A stretch of 64,000 nucleotides of DNA from Micromonospora sp. WMMD1102 (lineage in GTDB: Bacteria > Actinomycetota > Actinomycetes > Mycobacteriales > Micromonosporaceae). Positions within the stretch are counted from its first letter, which is position 1; each line of letters starts with the position of its first letter. Both the position numbers and the translations under genes were made by a program. Shown here piece by piece: positions 9,000 to 18,346 of this stretch. Under the pieces are notes generated by a model. It had not been told where the DNA came from and did not search any database. It saw only the letters and a program-made list of their open reading frames with translations. Location: assembly GCF_029626265.1 (NCBI RefSeq), contig NZ_JARUBN010000001.1, positions 1,674,001-1,738,000 on the forward strand. Direction: 5' to 3'.

Positions 9000-10624
9000 C
9001 CGCGTTCACCGGCACCGCCCGGCTGACCCGGCTGGCCCTGCGCCGGGACCGGGTGAAGCTGCTGGTCTGGGCGCTGGCGGTGCCCGGGGTCACCGCGGCG
9101 GTGGCGCAGAGCGTCGCCGGCCTCTACGGCACCGAGGCCGACCGGATCGGCTACGCCACCACCAGCGCCGCCAGCGTGGTCGCGCGGGCGTTCAACGGGC
9201 CGGTCTCGGGGCCGAGCCTCGGGTCGGTGGTCACCGCAGAGTCGTACACGATGCTGGCCCTGCTCGCCGCGTTGCTCAGCACCTTCGCGGTGGTCCGGCA
9301 CACCCGGCAGAACGAGGAGACCGGCCGGGCGGAGCTGCTCGGCTCGGCGGTGGTCGGCCGGCATGCGCCGCTCACCGCGGCCCTACTCGTCGCGGTCGCG
9401 GCGAACCTGCTCAGCGGGGCGCTGCTGGCCCTGGTAATCATCGCAGTCGACCTGCCGGTGGCCGGCTCGTTCGCCCTCGGCGCGGCGATCGCCGGCATCG
9501 GGGTGGCGTTCGCGGCGGTGGCCGCGGTGACCGCTCAGCTCTCCGGCACGGCGCGCGGCGCGAACGGCATGGCGGCGGCCTTCGTCGGGCTCGCCTTCCT
9601 GCTCAGGGCCGCCGGGGACGCCTGGGGGGCCGTTACCGCCGACGGGATGCGGGTGGTCAGCGCCTGGCCGTCCTGGCTCTCCCCGTTCGGCTGGGCCAAC
9701 CAGGTCCAGGCGTTCGACGGCAACCGCTGGCCGGTGCTCGCCCTGACCGCCGGGTTCGCGCTGCTCGCGATCGGCGTCGCGTTCGTGCTGACCGCCCACC
9801 GCGACCTGGGCAGCGGGGTGCTGGCGGTCCGCCGGGGGCCGGCGACGGCAGCCCGTGGCCTGCTCCGCCCGAGCGGCCTGGCCTGGCGGTTGCAGCGCGG
9901 CGTGGTGCTGGGCTGGACGGTAGGCGTCGTGGTCATGGGACTGTCGATGGGTTCGGTCGGCGACGAGGTGGACGACCTGGTCGGGGAGAACGAGGCGGCC
10001 ATGGAGCTGATCGCCCAACTCGGCGGCAGCGACAGGCTGATCGACGCGTTCTTCGGCACCATGATGGCGATGTTCGCACTCGCGGTGGCCGGCTTTGCGG
10101 TGCAGGCGGTGCTCCGGCTGCGGTCCGAGGAGGCGGCCGGGACCCTGGAGGGGGTACTCGCCACCGCCGTCAGTCGGCCCCGCTGGCTGCTCGGCCACCT
10201 GCTCTGGGCCGCGCTCGGCACGGTCGTGCTGCTGGCGCTGGCCGGCGCGAGTACCGGGCTCGGTTACGGCCTGGTCAGCGGCGACGTGCTCGGCGAGACG
10301 GCCCGGCTCACCGTGGCCGGACTGGTGCAGGCACCGGCGGCGCTGGTCCTGGCCGGCCTGGTGGTGCTGCTGTTCGGGCTGCTGCCCCGGCTGTCGGTGG
10401 CGCTGTCCTGGTCGGTGTTCCTGCTCTGCGTGCTGCTGGGCCAGCTCGGTGCGCTGCTGGAGCTTCCGCAGCCGGTGCTGAACCTCTCGCCGTTCACCCA
10501 CCTGCCGGCGGTGCCGGCCGCCGACCCGAGCGTCACGCCGCTGGTGGTGCTGCTCGCCGTCGCGGTCGCGCTGACCGGGCTCGGCCTGGCCAGTTTCCGC
10601 CGCCGGGACCTGTCGATCGGCTGA
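8996..10624 (+). CDS. ABC exporter permease (polyketide antibiotic exporter type)
   Basis: This 542-residue permease has about 12 hydrophobic segments in two homologous halves. An N-terminal amphipathic start ([19 protein letters not shown]) is followed by TM pairs, then a second half beginning [19 protein letters not shown]. It resembles the COG3559 group of exporters of polyketide antibiotics. It overlaps the ATPase gene by 4 nt (ATGA) and forms the membrane part of the same exporter. The substrate cannot be read from sequence; no biosynthetic cluster is adjacent, so self-resistance to foreign compounds is as likely as product export. Confidence 0.88.
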   Translation: MTAFTGTARLTRLALRRDRVKLLVWALAVPGVTAAVAQSVAGLYGTEADRIGYATTSAASVVARAFNGPVSGPSLGSVVTAESYTMLALLAALLSTFAVVRHTRQNEETGRAELLGSAVVGRHAPLTAALLVAVAANLLSGALLALVIIAVDLPVAGSFALGAAIAGIGVAFAAVAAVTAQLSGTARGANGMAAAFVGLAFLLRAAGDAWGAVTADGMRVVSAWPSWLSPFGWANQVQAFDGNRWPVLALTAGFALLAIGVAFVLTAHRDLGSGVLAVRRGPATAARGLLRPSGLAWRLQRGVVLGWTVGVVVMGLSMGSVGDEVDDLVGENEAAMELIAQLGGSDRLIDAFFGTMMAMFALAVAGFAVQAVLRLRSEEAAGTLEGVLATAVSRPRWLLGHLLWAALGTVVLLALAGASTGLGYGLVSGDVLGETARLTVAGLVQAPAALVLAGLVVLLFGLLPRLSVALSWSVFLLCVLLGQLGALLELPQPVLNLSPFTHLPAVPAADPSVTPLVVLLAVAVALTGLGLASFRRRDLSIG

Positions 10625-10649
10625 GCCGTGTCGATCGGCTGAGCCTCTC

Positions 10650-10700
10650 GACGCGCGAGCCCTCGCCCCTGTCGACCAGGTGGCGAGGGCTCCGCGCGTC
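10650..10700. terminator. Bidirectional hairpin between the ABC permease and sigB genes
   Basis: An 18-19 bp stem with one bulge pairs 10650-10667 with 10682-10700 around a 14-nt loop. It lies between two convergent genes (stops at 10624 and 10708) and could terminate both. Confidence 0.75.
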
Positions 10701-10707
10701 GTGCGGG

Positions 10708-11748
<1,041 letters not shown>

Positions 11749-12096
11749 CTGTCGCCTCCCCGCTTCGACAATGTGGCGCGTCCCAGCGGACAACCGCGCT
11801 GGTGACACATAGCTTGGCCGGTAGGGCGTGAAGCCGAGGTGAGGAGAGCGTGCGGTTGGCATGAAACCGGGAAGCTGTCCGGGATGGTTCGTCCCGGTTT
11901 CCTGCCCTTGATCCGATAGATCATCTGCCGGCCGGTCAGCGGTCGGCCGGCCAGCCGTCGGGCCGGGTCAGCCGTCAGCCGGTCGGCCGGATTCGGCTCG
12001 GCCCGGCAGCCGCGAAGGTGTGCGGCCCGGGGCGGTACTTGCCGATGGCGGTTACCGTGCGAGACGGATCGAGATCGACGACGGATGGAGGACGTG
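11749..12096. other. Divergent intergenic region between sigB and spo0M
   Basis: About 350 bp between divergent genes. The sigB leader (11749-11862) stays open in frame with sigB but has no start signal. Around 11930-12000 the motif GTCGGCCGG/CAGCCGTC is repeated irregularly. No clear operator or small gene was found. Confidence 0.5.
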
Positions 12097-12885
12097 GTGG
12101 TCTTCAAGCGGTTGATGCAGGCGATGGGTGTCGGCGGTCCGTCGGTCGAGACGGTGCTGGGCAACCCGAACTGCCGGCCAGGCGGCCATCTGGAGGGCCA
12201 GATCCACGTTGCCGGCGGCGACCACCCGGTGGACGTCGAGTACGTCGCACTCGGCCTGGTGACCCGGGTCGAGGTGGAGAGCGGTGACAGTGAGTACAAC
12301 ACCACCCAGGAGTTCCAGCGGCAGCGGGTGACCGGTCCGTTCCGGCTGGAGAGCGGCCAGCGCCACGACATCCCGTTCCGCTTCGAGGTGCCGTGGGAGA
12401 CGCCGCTTACCGAGATCAGCGGTCGCCACCTGCACGGGATGACCATGGGGCTGCGTACCGAGCTGGAGGTCGCCCGGGCGGTGGACAAGGGTGACCTCGA
12501 CCCGGTGGCGGTGTACCCGTTGCCGGCCCAGGAGCGGGTCATCGACGCCCTGCTCCAGCTCGGCTTCCGGTTCAGCCGGGCCGACGTCGAGCGCGGCCAG
12601 ATCTACGGCGTACAGCAGAGCCTGCCGTTCTACCAGGAGATCGAGTTCTACCCGGGCCCGCAGTACGCCCGGGCGATCAACCAGCTCGAACTGACCTTCG
12701 TGGCCACACCGCAGCAGTTGCAGATCGTGCTGGAGATCGACAAGCGGGGCGGGCTCTTCACCGAGGGCCGTGACGCGTTCGGCCGGTTCGTCGTCGACCA
12801 CGCCACGGTGGACCGGACCGACTGGGTCCGCCAGCTCGACGGCTGGCTGCGCCAGTCGATGCAGAAGCGCGGCCTCTTCTTCTGA
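12097..12885 (+). CDS. spo0M: Spo0M-like sporulation-control protein
   Basis: A 262-residue arrestin-like protein of the Spo0M family. It begins VFKRLMQAMGVGGPSVET and carries conserved segments PGGHLEGQIHVAGGDHPVDVEYV, HDIPFRFEVPWETPLT, MGLRTELEVARAVDKGDLDPV and GFRFSRADVERG. In Bacillus, Spo0M affects sporulation control and cell division; in Streptomyces and Micromonospora its role is less defined. The GTG at 12097 is preferred because GGAGG (12087-12091) stands 5 nt before it. An ATG at 12085 in the same frame would overlap that ribosome-binding site. Confidence 0.85.
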   Translation: MVFKRLMQAMGVGGPSVETVLGNPNCRPGGHLEGQIHVAGGDHPVDVEYVALGLVTRVEVESGDSEYNTTQEFQRQRVTGPFRLESGQRHDIPFRFEVPWETPLTEISGRHLHGMTMGLRTELEVARAVDKGDLDPVAVYPLPAQERVIDALLQLGFRFSRADVERGQIYGVQQSLPFYQEIEFYPGPQYARAINQLELTFVATPQQLQIVLEIDKRGGLFTEGRDAFGRFVVDHATVDRTDWVRQLDGWLRQSMQKRGLFF

Positions 12886-12911
12886 GCTGTCCCGCGCCGC
12901 CGGGCGGGGCC

Positions 12912-13334
12912 TCACAGCTCCAGGAGCACGGTGCGCGGGCCGACGTTGACGCTCTCCACCAGCATGTGCGCCTGGAACCGGCCGGTCTGCACCTTCGCGC
13001 CCCGGTCCCGCAGCGCCTGGACGAACGCGGTCACCAGCGGTTCGGCCAGCTCGGCCGGGGCCGCCGCGCCCCAACTGGGCCGGCGGCCCTTGCGGGCGTC
13101 ACCGTACAGGGTGAACTGGCTGACCACCAGCAGCGGCGCCCCGACCTCGGCGGCGGACCGCTCGTCGTCCAGGATGCGCAGCTCGTGCACCTTGCGGGCC
13201 ATCGTCGAGGCGGTGGCCGCGGTGTCGGGGTGGGTCACCCCGAGCAGCACCAGCAACCCGTCGGAGACCGCTCCGACCACCTCGCCGTCGACCGTCACGC
13301 TGGCCCGGCTGACCGTCTGCACCACCGCCCGCAC
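12912..13334 (-). CDS. dtd: D-aminoacyl-tRNA deacylase
   Basis: This 140-residue protein is the usual Dtd length. It begins [21 protein letters not shown], includes LLGVTHPDT, the active-site [16 protein letters not shown] and the C-terminal [11 protein letters not shown]; Dtd enzymes use a Gly-cisPro motif here to reject L-aminoacyl-tRNA. It hydrolyses D-amino acids (and glycine) wrongly attached to tRNA. GTG 13334 lies 5 nt after the stop of the upstream methyltransferase gene, so the two are probably cotranscribed. Confidence 0.95.
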   Translation of the reverse strand: MRAVVQTVSRASVTVDGEVVGAVSDGLLVLLGVTHPDTAATASTMARKVHELRILDDERSAAEVGAPLLVVSQFTLYGDARKGRRPSWGAAAPAELAEPLVTAFVQALRDRGAKVQTGRFQAHMLVESVNVGPRTVLLEL

Positions 13335-13339
13335 GGCGG

Positions 13340-14833
13340 TCAGTCTGCCACGGGTGTCAGGACGCCGCGTTCCACCAGGTGCGCGATGATCGGCCCGGCT
13401 GCGTCGGCAAGATCCTCCGCGGGTACGTCGTGGGCCAGCGCCAGCACCGCGAGCTGCTCGCGCAGCGGCACCTGACCGTTGGCCCCGCCGACCAGGGCGA
13501 GCACCAGCGGATCCACCTCCTCGGTCCAGCGCAGCCCGTGCGACTGGGCCAGCACCTGCCGGTCCACCACCCAGCCGTCGGAGCCCATCGACGCCTCCTG
13601 GCGCAGCTTCAGCCCGTCGACCGCCCGGAACCGGGTGGCCAGCAGCGCGTCGTCGTCCCGGGTGCGCAGCCAGTCCTGCCGGTCGAACCAGGCCGCGATC
13701 TGCTCGCCCATCGGCGGCTGTACGGCCTGCCGCAGGTCCTCGACCCGTACCACCGGATCGACGTGCCCACCCTGGCGCAGGCTCACCACGCCGAAGCCGA
13801 CCGCCTCCACCTTCTGCGCGTCGAACCAGTCCAGCCAGGCGGCCACCCGGTGCGGGTCGGCCGCCTCGCTGGCGTCGGCGAGCCACAGGTCGACGTACGC
13901 CATCGGGTCGGCGACCTCGCGTTGGATGACCCAGGCGTCCAGGCCGGTACCGGCGAACCACCCGGCCACCCGCTCGCCCCAGTCCTCCCCGGCCACGTGC
14001 AGCCAGTTGGCCAGGTACTGCATGGTGCCGCCCTCGGTGAGCAGCCCCGGTGCGGCGGCGGCCAGCTCGGCGGCGATCCCGTCACCGACCCGGCCCGAGT
14101 CCCGGTAGCTGTGCGTGGTGGTGCCGGGCCCGACCACGAACGGCGGGTTGCTCACCACCAGGTCGAAGCGGCGGCCGGCCACCGGGGCGACCAGGTCACC
14201 CTTGAGCAGTTCCCAGCGGTGACCGTTCAGCGCGGCGGTGGTGGCGGCGAACCGCAGCGACCGGTCGGAGACGTCGGTGGCGGTCACCGAGCGGGCGTGT
14301 TCGGCCAGGTGCAGGGCCTGCACGCCGCTGCCGGTGCCGAGGTCGAGGGCGTTGCCGACCGGCCGCCGGACGGTCGCCCCGACCAGGGTGGTGGTCGCCC
14401 CGCCGATCCCGAGCACGTGGTCGGCGGCGAGTGGCTGGCCCGGCCGGGCGTCCGCCGGCACGTCGGAGAGAATCCACCAGGAGTCGCCGTACGGCTCCAG
14501 GTCGACGCCCTGCCGGAACCCGTCGCCGACCCGTTCGAGCAGCCCTCCGCCGAGCGCCTCGGGCAGTGGCAGCGGGTCGAAGGCGGCCCGTACCGCCGGC
14601 TCCGGCTCGGTCTGGGCGCAGACGAAGAGCCGGATCAGGGTGGCGAGCGGGTCGCGGTCGTCGGTGGCCCGCAGCGCCGCCCGGAAGTCGTTGCGGGCCA
14701 GGCCGCTGGTGGCCGCCGGGCCGAGCCGGTCGGCGATGCCGCTCGACGTGTAGCCCGCCCTGGTCAGTGCCGTCCGGAGCTGGTCCACCCCAGCCGGGGA
14801 CAGCAGCATCTCGTTCCCGTCCACGGCGTCCAT
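13340..14833 (-). CDS. Class I SAM-dependent methyltransferase (NPPF type) with N- and C-terminal extensions
   Basis: The product has 497 residues. An N-terminal helical domain ([19 protein letters not shown]...) precedes a Rossmann methyltransferase with motif [18 protein letters not shown] and catalytic motif [12 protein letters not shown]; the NPPF tetrapeptide marks N-methylation of a planar nitrogen in RNA bases or glutamine. The C-terminal ~170 residues look like a winged-helix or recognition region. Actinobacterial homologues are annotated only as class I methyltransferases; the target is unknown. ATG 14833 is one candidate start; ATG 14809 is also possible. It is directly upstream of dtd. 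Confidence 0.8.
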   Translation of the reverse strand: MDAVDGNEMLLSPAGVDQLRTALTRAGYTSSGIADRLGPAATSGLARNDFRAALRATDDRDPLATLIRLFVCAQTEPEPAVRAAFDPLPLPEALGGGLLERVGDGFRQGVDLEPYGDSWWILSDVPADARPGQPLAADHVLGIGGATTTLVGATVRRPVGNALDLGTGSGVQALHLAEHARSVTATDVSDRSLRFAATTAALNGHRWELLKGDLVAPVAGRRFDLVVSNPPFVVGPGTTTHSYRDSGRVGDGIAAELAAAAPGLLTEGGTMQYLANWLHVAGEDWGERVAGWFAGTGLDAWVIQREVADPMAYVDLWLADASEAADPHRVAAWLDWFDAQKVEAVGFGVVSLRQGGHVDPVVRVEDLRQAVQPPMGEQIAAWFDRQDWLRTRDDDALLATRFRAVDGLKLRQEASMGSDGWVVDRQVLAQSHGLRWTEEVDPLVLALVGGANGQVPLREQLAVLALAHDVPAEDLADAAGPIIAHLVERGVLTPVAD

Positions 14834-14926
14834 CCTGCCCGCCGGCCGGGACGGACCGAGCCGCAACCCCCGCAGTTGCCGGCCCGGAACCACCCCGTCG
14901 GGTGTAACCGGTCCGTCGTCGCGGCC

Positions 14927-16147
14927 TCAGCTCACCGATCGGCCGGGCGTTTCCCCAGCTGACAGCGGTGGTGCTGGCACCGGGCCCGCTGGCACCGGGC
15001 CCGCTGGCACCGGGCCCGCTGGCACCGGGTCCGCCGGAGCCGGATCGGCGACGGCTTGCGGAGGTCCCGGGGCGGCGTCGGGTTGTCCGGGGGCGGCGGC
15101 CTGGTGTGCCGGTATGGGGATCGGGTGTCCTGGCGCGGGGATCTGGGCTCCCGGCGGCGGGAGCGGGTGTCCGGGCAGGGGGAGCGGACGGCCGGGCGCG
15201 ATCGCCGCCGGATCGCCGGGTGCGGGGGCCGGTTGCTCGGCTGAGCGGGTCGGCAACCGGCGGCGGCCGGCCAGCCGGAGCACCACGACGGCATACCCGG
15301 CGTGCACCAGCAGGCTCACCACGAACATCTCCCAGGGGCCGTCCGCGGCCGTCTCCTCACTGGCGAGCTGCCCCAGGGCCGCCGCCCCGGCGAACGAGAC
15401 CAGGTTGTTCACGACGTGCAGCGCGACCGCCGCCTCCAACCCGCCGGTCCGGATGGTCAGCCAGCCGAGTACGCCGCCCACCACCGCCAGGTCGGCGAAG
15501 CCCCATCCGGTGCCCCAGCCGTGGGCCGAGGCGAAGAGCAGGGCCTGGAGGGTGATCGCCGGCCACGGTGTGCGGAGGAACGCCCCGACGGCCTGCAACA
15601 GCCAACCCCGGAAGAGGTACTCCTCGGCGGCGGCCTGGAACGGCACCAGCAGGAGCAGCAGGGCCAGTGCGCCGAGGAAACCGGCCCAGCCCGGCCAGCC
15701 GGTCCCGGCGGCCCCGGCGTCGTCCACACTGCCGGTCAAGGCGAGCAGCCCGAAGCTGCCGACCAGCAACAGCAGCACCGCCGGCACGGAGACCAGGGCG
15801 CACCAGCCGAGCCAGCGCCAGCGCAACCGGCCGAGTACCGAGGAGACCGTACCGGCCGGACGGGCCTGCACCCAGCGGGCCGCGAGGAGTACGAACGGCA
15901 GGGCGGCGCCGATCGAGGCCAGCAGCAGTACGAGGTCGGCGAGCGCGCCCAGTGCCGGCAGGCCGTCCGGACCGGTCGGACGTCCGGTGGCGGCGGCGAT
16001 CGCGGCGCCGATCCCGAACAGCAGGCAGAGCACCAGGAAGGTGCCGCCGAGGACCAGCAGGCTGCCGAGCAGCGGGCGCCACCAGCGGTGCCGGTCGGTG
16101 CGGGCCAGCCGGTGGTAGGAGGTGCCGGGCGGGGGTGCGGTCGTCAT
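14927..16147 (-). CDS. CPBP family intramembrane glutamic endopeptidase with Pro-rich tail
   Basis: A 406-residue membrane protein with about eight TM segments. The ABI/CPBP domain shows AAAEEYLFRGWLLQAV (EExxxR), FASAHGWGTG and HVVNNLVSFAG, the Glu/His set of CAAX-like proteases. The last ~110 residues are a Pro/Ala tail with PVPAG repeats encoded by a 15-bp DNA repeat at 14973-15032. CPBP proteins process or modify membrane and secreted peptides; substrates here are unknown. A 16-bp noncoding repeat array lies just upstream of the start. Confidence 0.85.
   Translation of the reverse strand: MTTAPPPGTSYHRLARTDRHRWWRPLLGSLLVLGGTFLVLCLLFGIGAAIAAATGRPTGPDGLPALGALADLVLLLASIGAALPFVLLAARWVQARPAGTVSSVLGRLRWRWLGWCALVSVPAVLLLLVGSFGLLALTGSVDDAGAAGTGWPGWAGFLGALALLLLLVPFQAAAEEYLFRGWLLQAVGAFLRTPWPAITLQALLFASAHGWGTGWGFADLAVVGGVLGWLTIRTGGLEAAVALHVVNNLVSFAGAAALGQLASEETAADGPWEMFVVSLLVHAGYAVVVLRLAGRRRLPTRSAEQPAPAPGDPAAIAPGRPLPLPGHPLPPPGAQIPAPGHPIPIPAHQAAAPGQPDAAPGPPQAVADPAPADPVPAGPVPAGPVPAGPVPAPPLSAGETPGRSVS
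14973..15032. repeat. 15-bp in-frame minisatellite, 4 copies, in the CPBP protease tail
   Basis: GCTGGCACCGGGCCC is repeated four times (the last copy has one change) and encodes a Pro-Val-Pro-Ala-Gly repeat on the minus strand. Copy-number change would not shift the frame. Confidence 0.9.
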
Positions 16148-16460
16148 GGGACAAGGGTGCCGCCCCGGCGCCAGCCGGGGTACGGGCAGCGAGGGTTGCC
16201 GGCGCGAAGGTGCCGGTGGGGGTTAGTGGCCGGTGCCGAGGGTGGCTGGTGGCGAGGGGGGCTGGTGGCGAGGGTGGCTGGTGGCGAGGGTGGCTGGTGG
16301 CGAGGGTGGCTGGTGGCGAGGGTGGCTGGTGGCGGGCCGCGGGCGAGGTGCCCGCGGCCCGCCCTGCCGAGCGGCCGGACGAACCGATGCGTCAGCACGG
16401 CATGTGCGTCAGCGGCAGCGATGCGTCGGCGCAGGGTCGTGCCTCCGCCGTGCCGGTGCG
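16148..16460. other. Intergenic region upstream of the CPBP gene with a 16-bp tandem array
   Basis: It holds six copies of GAGGGTGGCTGGTGGC at 16238-16333 (copy 2 has one change). A perfect 13-bp hairpin follows (16332-16344 with 16350-16362), placed to terminate the LPMO transcript. No gene was seen. Confidence 0.85.
16332..16362 (-). terminator. Hairpin downstream of the LPMO gene
   Basis: A 13-bp perfect stem with a 5-nt GAGGT loop lies about 100 nt past the stop of the LPMO gene, abutting the 16-bp repeat array. Confidence 0.65.
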
Positions 16461-17132
16461 TCAGAACGTGACGTCCGAGCAGCCGTAGAAGGTCTCCGTG
16501 CTGTCGGACCGGGTCCACACCGAGTAGATGATGTGGTGGCCGCTCTTGCCGGACGGCAGCCGGCCGGTCCAGTAGTAGTGACCGTCGTTGCTGCCCACGT
16601 TGCCCCGCTGCGGCGGGTTGGTGGCCGAGGAGAACGGCGTCGACTCCAGGTCGCTCCAGGCCAGCGGGCGGGTGGGGCTCCAGCTGTCCCGGGTGACGTA
16701 AAGGTCGAACCGGCCCGGGTGCGCGGCCCAGTTGCTGTATCGGAACTCGATACTGGCGCCCGAGCTGACCTGCGCCTTCGGGAAGTCGGCACGGGCCAGG
16801 TCCCAGCCCCGGAAGGTGGAGTTGCCGCCGCTGCACAGTTGGCCGTCCGGGATGAAGCCCTGGGTCCGGCCGGCGCCGTCCGAGCGGAGCACGCTGAACC
16901 AGTTGTAGAGCGGGGAGACGCCGCTCACGTTGGCCGCGGCGACGCAGCCGGGGTTCTGGTTCACGATGTTGCCCTGCGGGGTCAGGCCGTCGCGGTAGCA
17001 GGCGTACGTCCGGCTCGCCGGAACCATCAGCGCGCCGTGTGCGTTGGCCGGGTTCGGCGAGATGACCGCCAGGAGTCCGCCGGCCAGTACGGCGGTGACA
17101 CCGACGACCGTCAGTCTGCGCAGGAGTTTCAC
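16461..17132 (-). CDS. Secreted AA10 lytic polysaccharide monooxygenase
   Basis: A 223-residue protein. A Sec signal peptide (VKLLRRLTVVGVTAVLAG...) ends ANA before His, so the mature N-terminus is HGALMVPASRTYACY, with the N-terminal His of the copper histidine brace. The second His lies in SNWAAHPGRFDLYVT and the axial Phe in ETFYGCSDV near the C-terminus. It is a single AA10 domain without a visible carbohydrate-binding module. AA10 enzymes oxidatively cleave chitin or cellulose; substrate choice cannot be called here. GTG 17132 follows an AAGGGA ribosome-binding site by about 8 nt. A conserved 42-bp element lies 154 nt upstream. Confidence 0.93.
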   Translation of the reverse strand: MKLLRRLTVVGVTAVLAGGLLAVISPNPANAHGALMVPASRTYACYRDGLTPQGNIVNQNPGCVAAANVSGVSPLYNWFSVLRSDGAGRTQGFIPDGQLCSGGNSTFRGWDLARADFPKAQVSSGASIEFRYSNWAAHPGRFDLYVTRDSWSPTRPLAWSDLESTPFSSATNPPQRGNVGSNDGHYYWTGRLPSGKSGHHIIYSVWTRSDSTETFYGCSDVTF

Positions 17133-17286
17133 GAGTTGATCCCTTCTGTTCGACCGCTGCCGGCGGGAGTTCGTAGTCGGGCGGCGCGGTCGGGCGACTC
17201 CGGTGGGGCGTACGGGCGTGGTGGTGGTGTCTCGTCGCGCCCGGTCACCGGATACTGGGTTTAGCCCGGATCCCACACACGCAGCA

Positions 17287-17328
17287 CGGTTGCCCCCGTA
17301 CTGCGGCGATATGAACCATTGGAGCACG
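17287..17328 (-). promoter_or_regulatory. Conserved 42-bp upstream element, copy 1 (LPMO gene)
   Basis: It is 39/42 identical to 20832-20873 and in the same orientation relative to the downstream minus-strand gene. Core on the minus strand: AATGGTTCATATCGCCGCAG, then T-R-CGGGGGCAACCG. GGTT and AACC ends could pair around a short CCGC/GCGG stem, so it may act as DNA or RNA. The family is unknown to me. Confidence 0.65.
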
Positions 17329-17419
17329 ACCGGCCGACTCACTTCAATAGATGCCGATAGATATCGGACGCGCGGAATAATCCTGCATGTCCGGTCGGGG
17401 CAGGCGGTCGGGCCGCTCA

Positions 17420-17476
17420 GGGTCAGACTCAGGGCAAGGGATCAGACTCAGGGCAAGGGGTCAGACCCAGGGCAAG
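17420..17476. repeat. 19-bp tandem repeat, 3 copies
   Basis: Units start at 17420, 17439 and 17458 with one or two changes each; partial copies continue to about 17495, overlapping the end of the cupin gene. Confidence 0.8.
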
Positions 17477-17490
17477 ACTCAGGGCCAGGG

Positions 17491-17931
17491 TCAGGCCAGT
17501 CGGAAGTCGGCGAAGTCGAAGCCCGGCGCCACCACGCAGCTCACCAGGACCGGCTGCTCGCCCGCCGGCTCGGCCGACTGCCAGACACCGCCGGGGACCA
17601 CCGCCTGCGGCCGCTCACCGGCGGCCACCTCCGGGCCGAGCCGGATCTCGGTCGGCGTCGTCGCCGGCTCCTCGGCCGCGCCGCCGAGCCAGAGCCGCAG
17701 CGGGCCGCCCGAGTGCCACAGCCACAGCTCGTCGGAGCGGACGACGTGCCAGCGGGACCGCTCCCCGGGATTCAGCAGGAAGTAGATCGCGGTCGCGGCG
17801 GCCCGCGGACCGGTGTACCCGTCGGGGGTGAAGGCGTGCGCCGAGCGCCAGGTCTCGCGGAACCAGCCGCCCTCCGGATGCGGCGCCAGGTCGAGGTGCT
17901 CGGCGGTCGGGGGTCGGTTCGGCGTCGTCAC
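17491..17931 (-). CDS. DUF985 cupin-domain protein
   Basis: A 146-residue single-domain protein. HLDLAPHPEGGWFRETWRS, AATAIYFLLNPGERSRWHVVRSDELWLWHSGGPL and the C-terminal VSCVVAPGFDFADF are the DUF985 (YML079-like) cupin pattern, with His residues (RWHVVRSDE, LWLWH) placed like metal ligands. The biochemical activity is not established for the family. The GTG start follows CGGAG by about 7 nt. Confidence 0.9.
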   Translation of the reverse strand: MTTPNRPPTAEHLDLAPHPEGGWFRETWRSAHAFTPDGYTGPRAAATAIYFLLNPGERSRWHVVRSDELWLWHSGGPLRLWLGGAAEEPATTPTEIRLGPEVAAGERPQAVVPGGVWQSAEPAGEQPVLVSCVVAPGFDFADFRLA

Positions 17932-18346
17932 GGTTCACTCCGGTCTTCGGGGCAGGTGGGCAGCGTACCGGGCCGGCAGGGGCCGGCGTGGGCGGCGGCG
18001 ACGCTGCCGTGCGGCTACGGGACGGAAGGATCGCGGTCGCTCTTCTCGGAAATTGGGATTGTCATCGACGAAAACCTCTTCGCCGCACTCGTGGTCGGCA
18101 GATATTGCGGTCGAACAGTTCATGTCAACGTAAAGGCAAGTCGCCTCCGAGCGACAGGTCCAGCAATTCCTTGACAGGTGATTGAAAAATTGTGGAGGAT
18201 CGATCTACGCGCTGCTGGCGGTGCGTACACGGGGGAATCTGGGATCAGCTGTGCCGCTCCGAGCCGCGCCTCGACCGGCGGGTTCCCCATGTCACCGTGT
18301 CCCGTGCCGAAATGGCACCGTCCGACCTGGTGGAGGGAATCCGAGC
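17932..18346. other. Intergenic region upstream of the propeller gene
   Basis: The stretch 18040-18210 is distinctly lower in GC. It contains a TTGACA hexamer (18171-18176) that could be a -35, without a convincing -10 at standard spacing. The propeller frame stays open back to about 18182 but lacks a start signal there. No RNA gene was recognised. Confidence 0.5.

Larger units (their letters stand above)
17133..17490. other. Intergenic region upstream of the LPMO gene
   Basis: It holds the LPMO leader, one copy of a conserved 42-bp element (17287-17328), a lower-GC patch around 17340-17395, and three 19-bp repeats (GGGTCAGACTCAGGGCAAG type, 17420-17476) that run into the 3' end of the cupin gene. 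Confidence 0.8.

Noticed and set aside
9383..10501. Gln/His-rich minus-strand frame opposite the ABC permease
   Set aside because: Low-complexity antisense frame typical of high-GC DNA, with no start signal.
8996..10624. Part of an antibiotic biosynthetic cluster
   Set aside because: The exporter resembles polyketide exporters, but no biosynthetic genes are near; the context is TetR-regulated efflux.
16238..16333. Possible CRISPR array
   Set aside because: Repeats are directly adjacent with no spacers and no cas genes are present.
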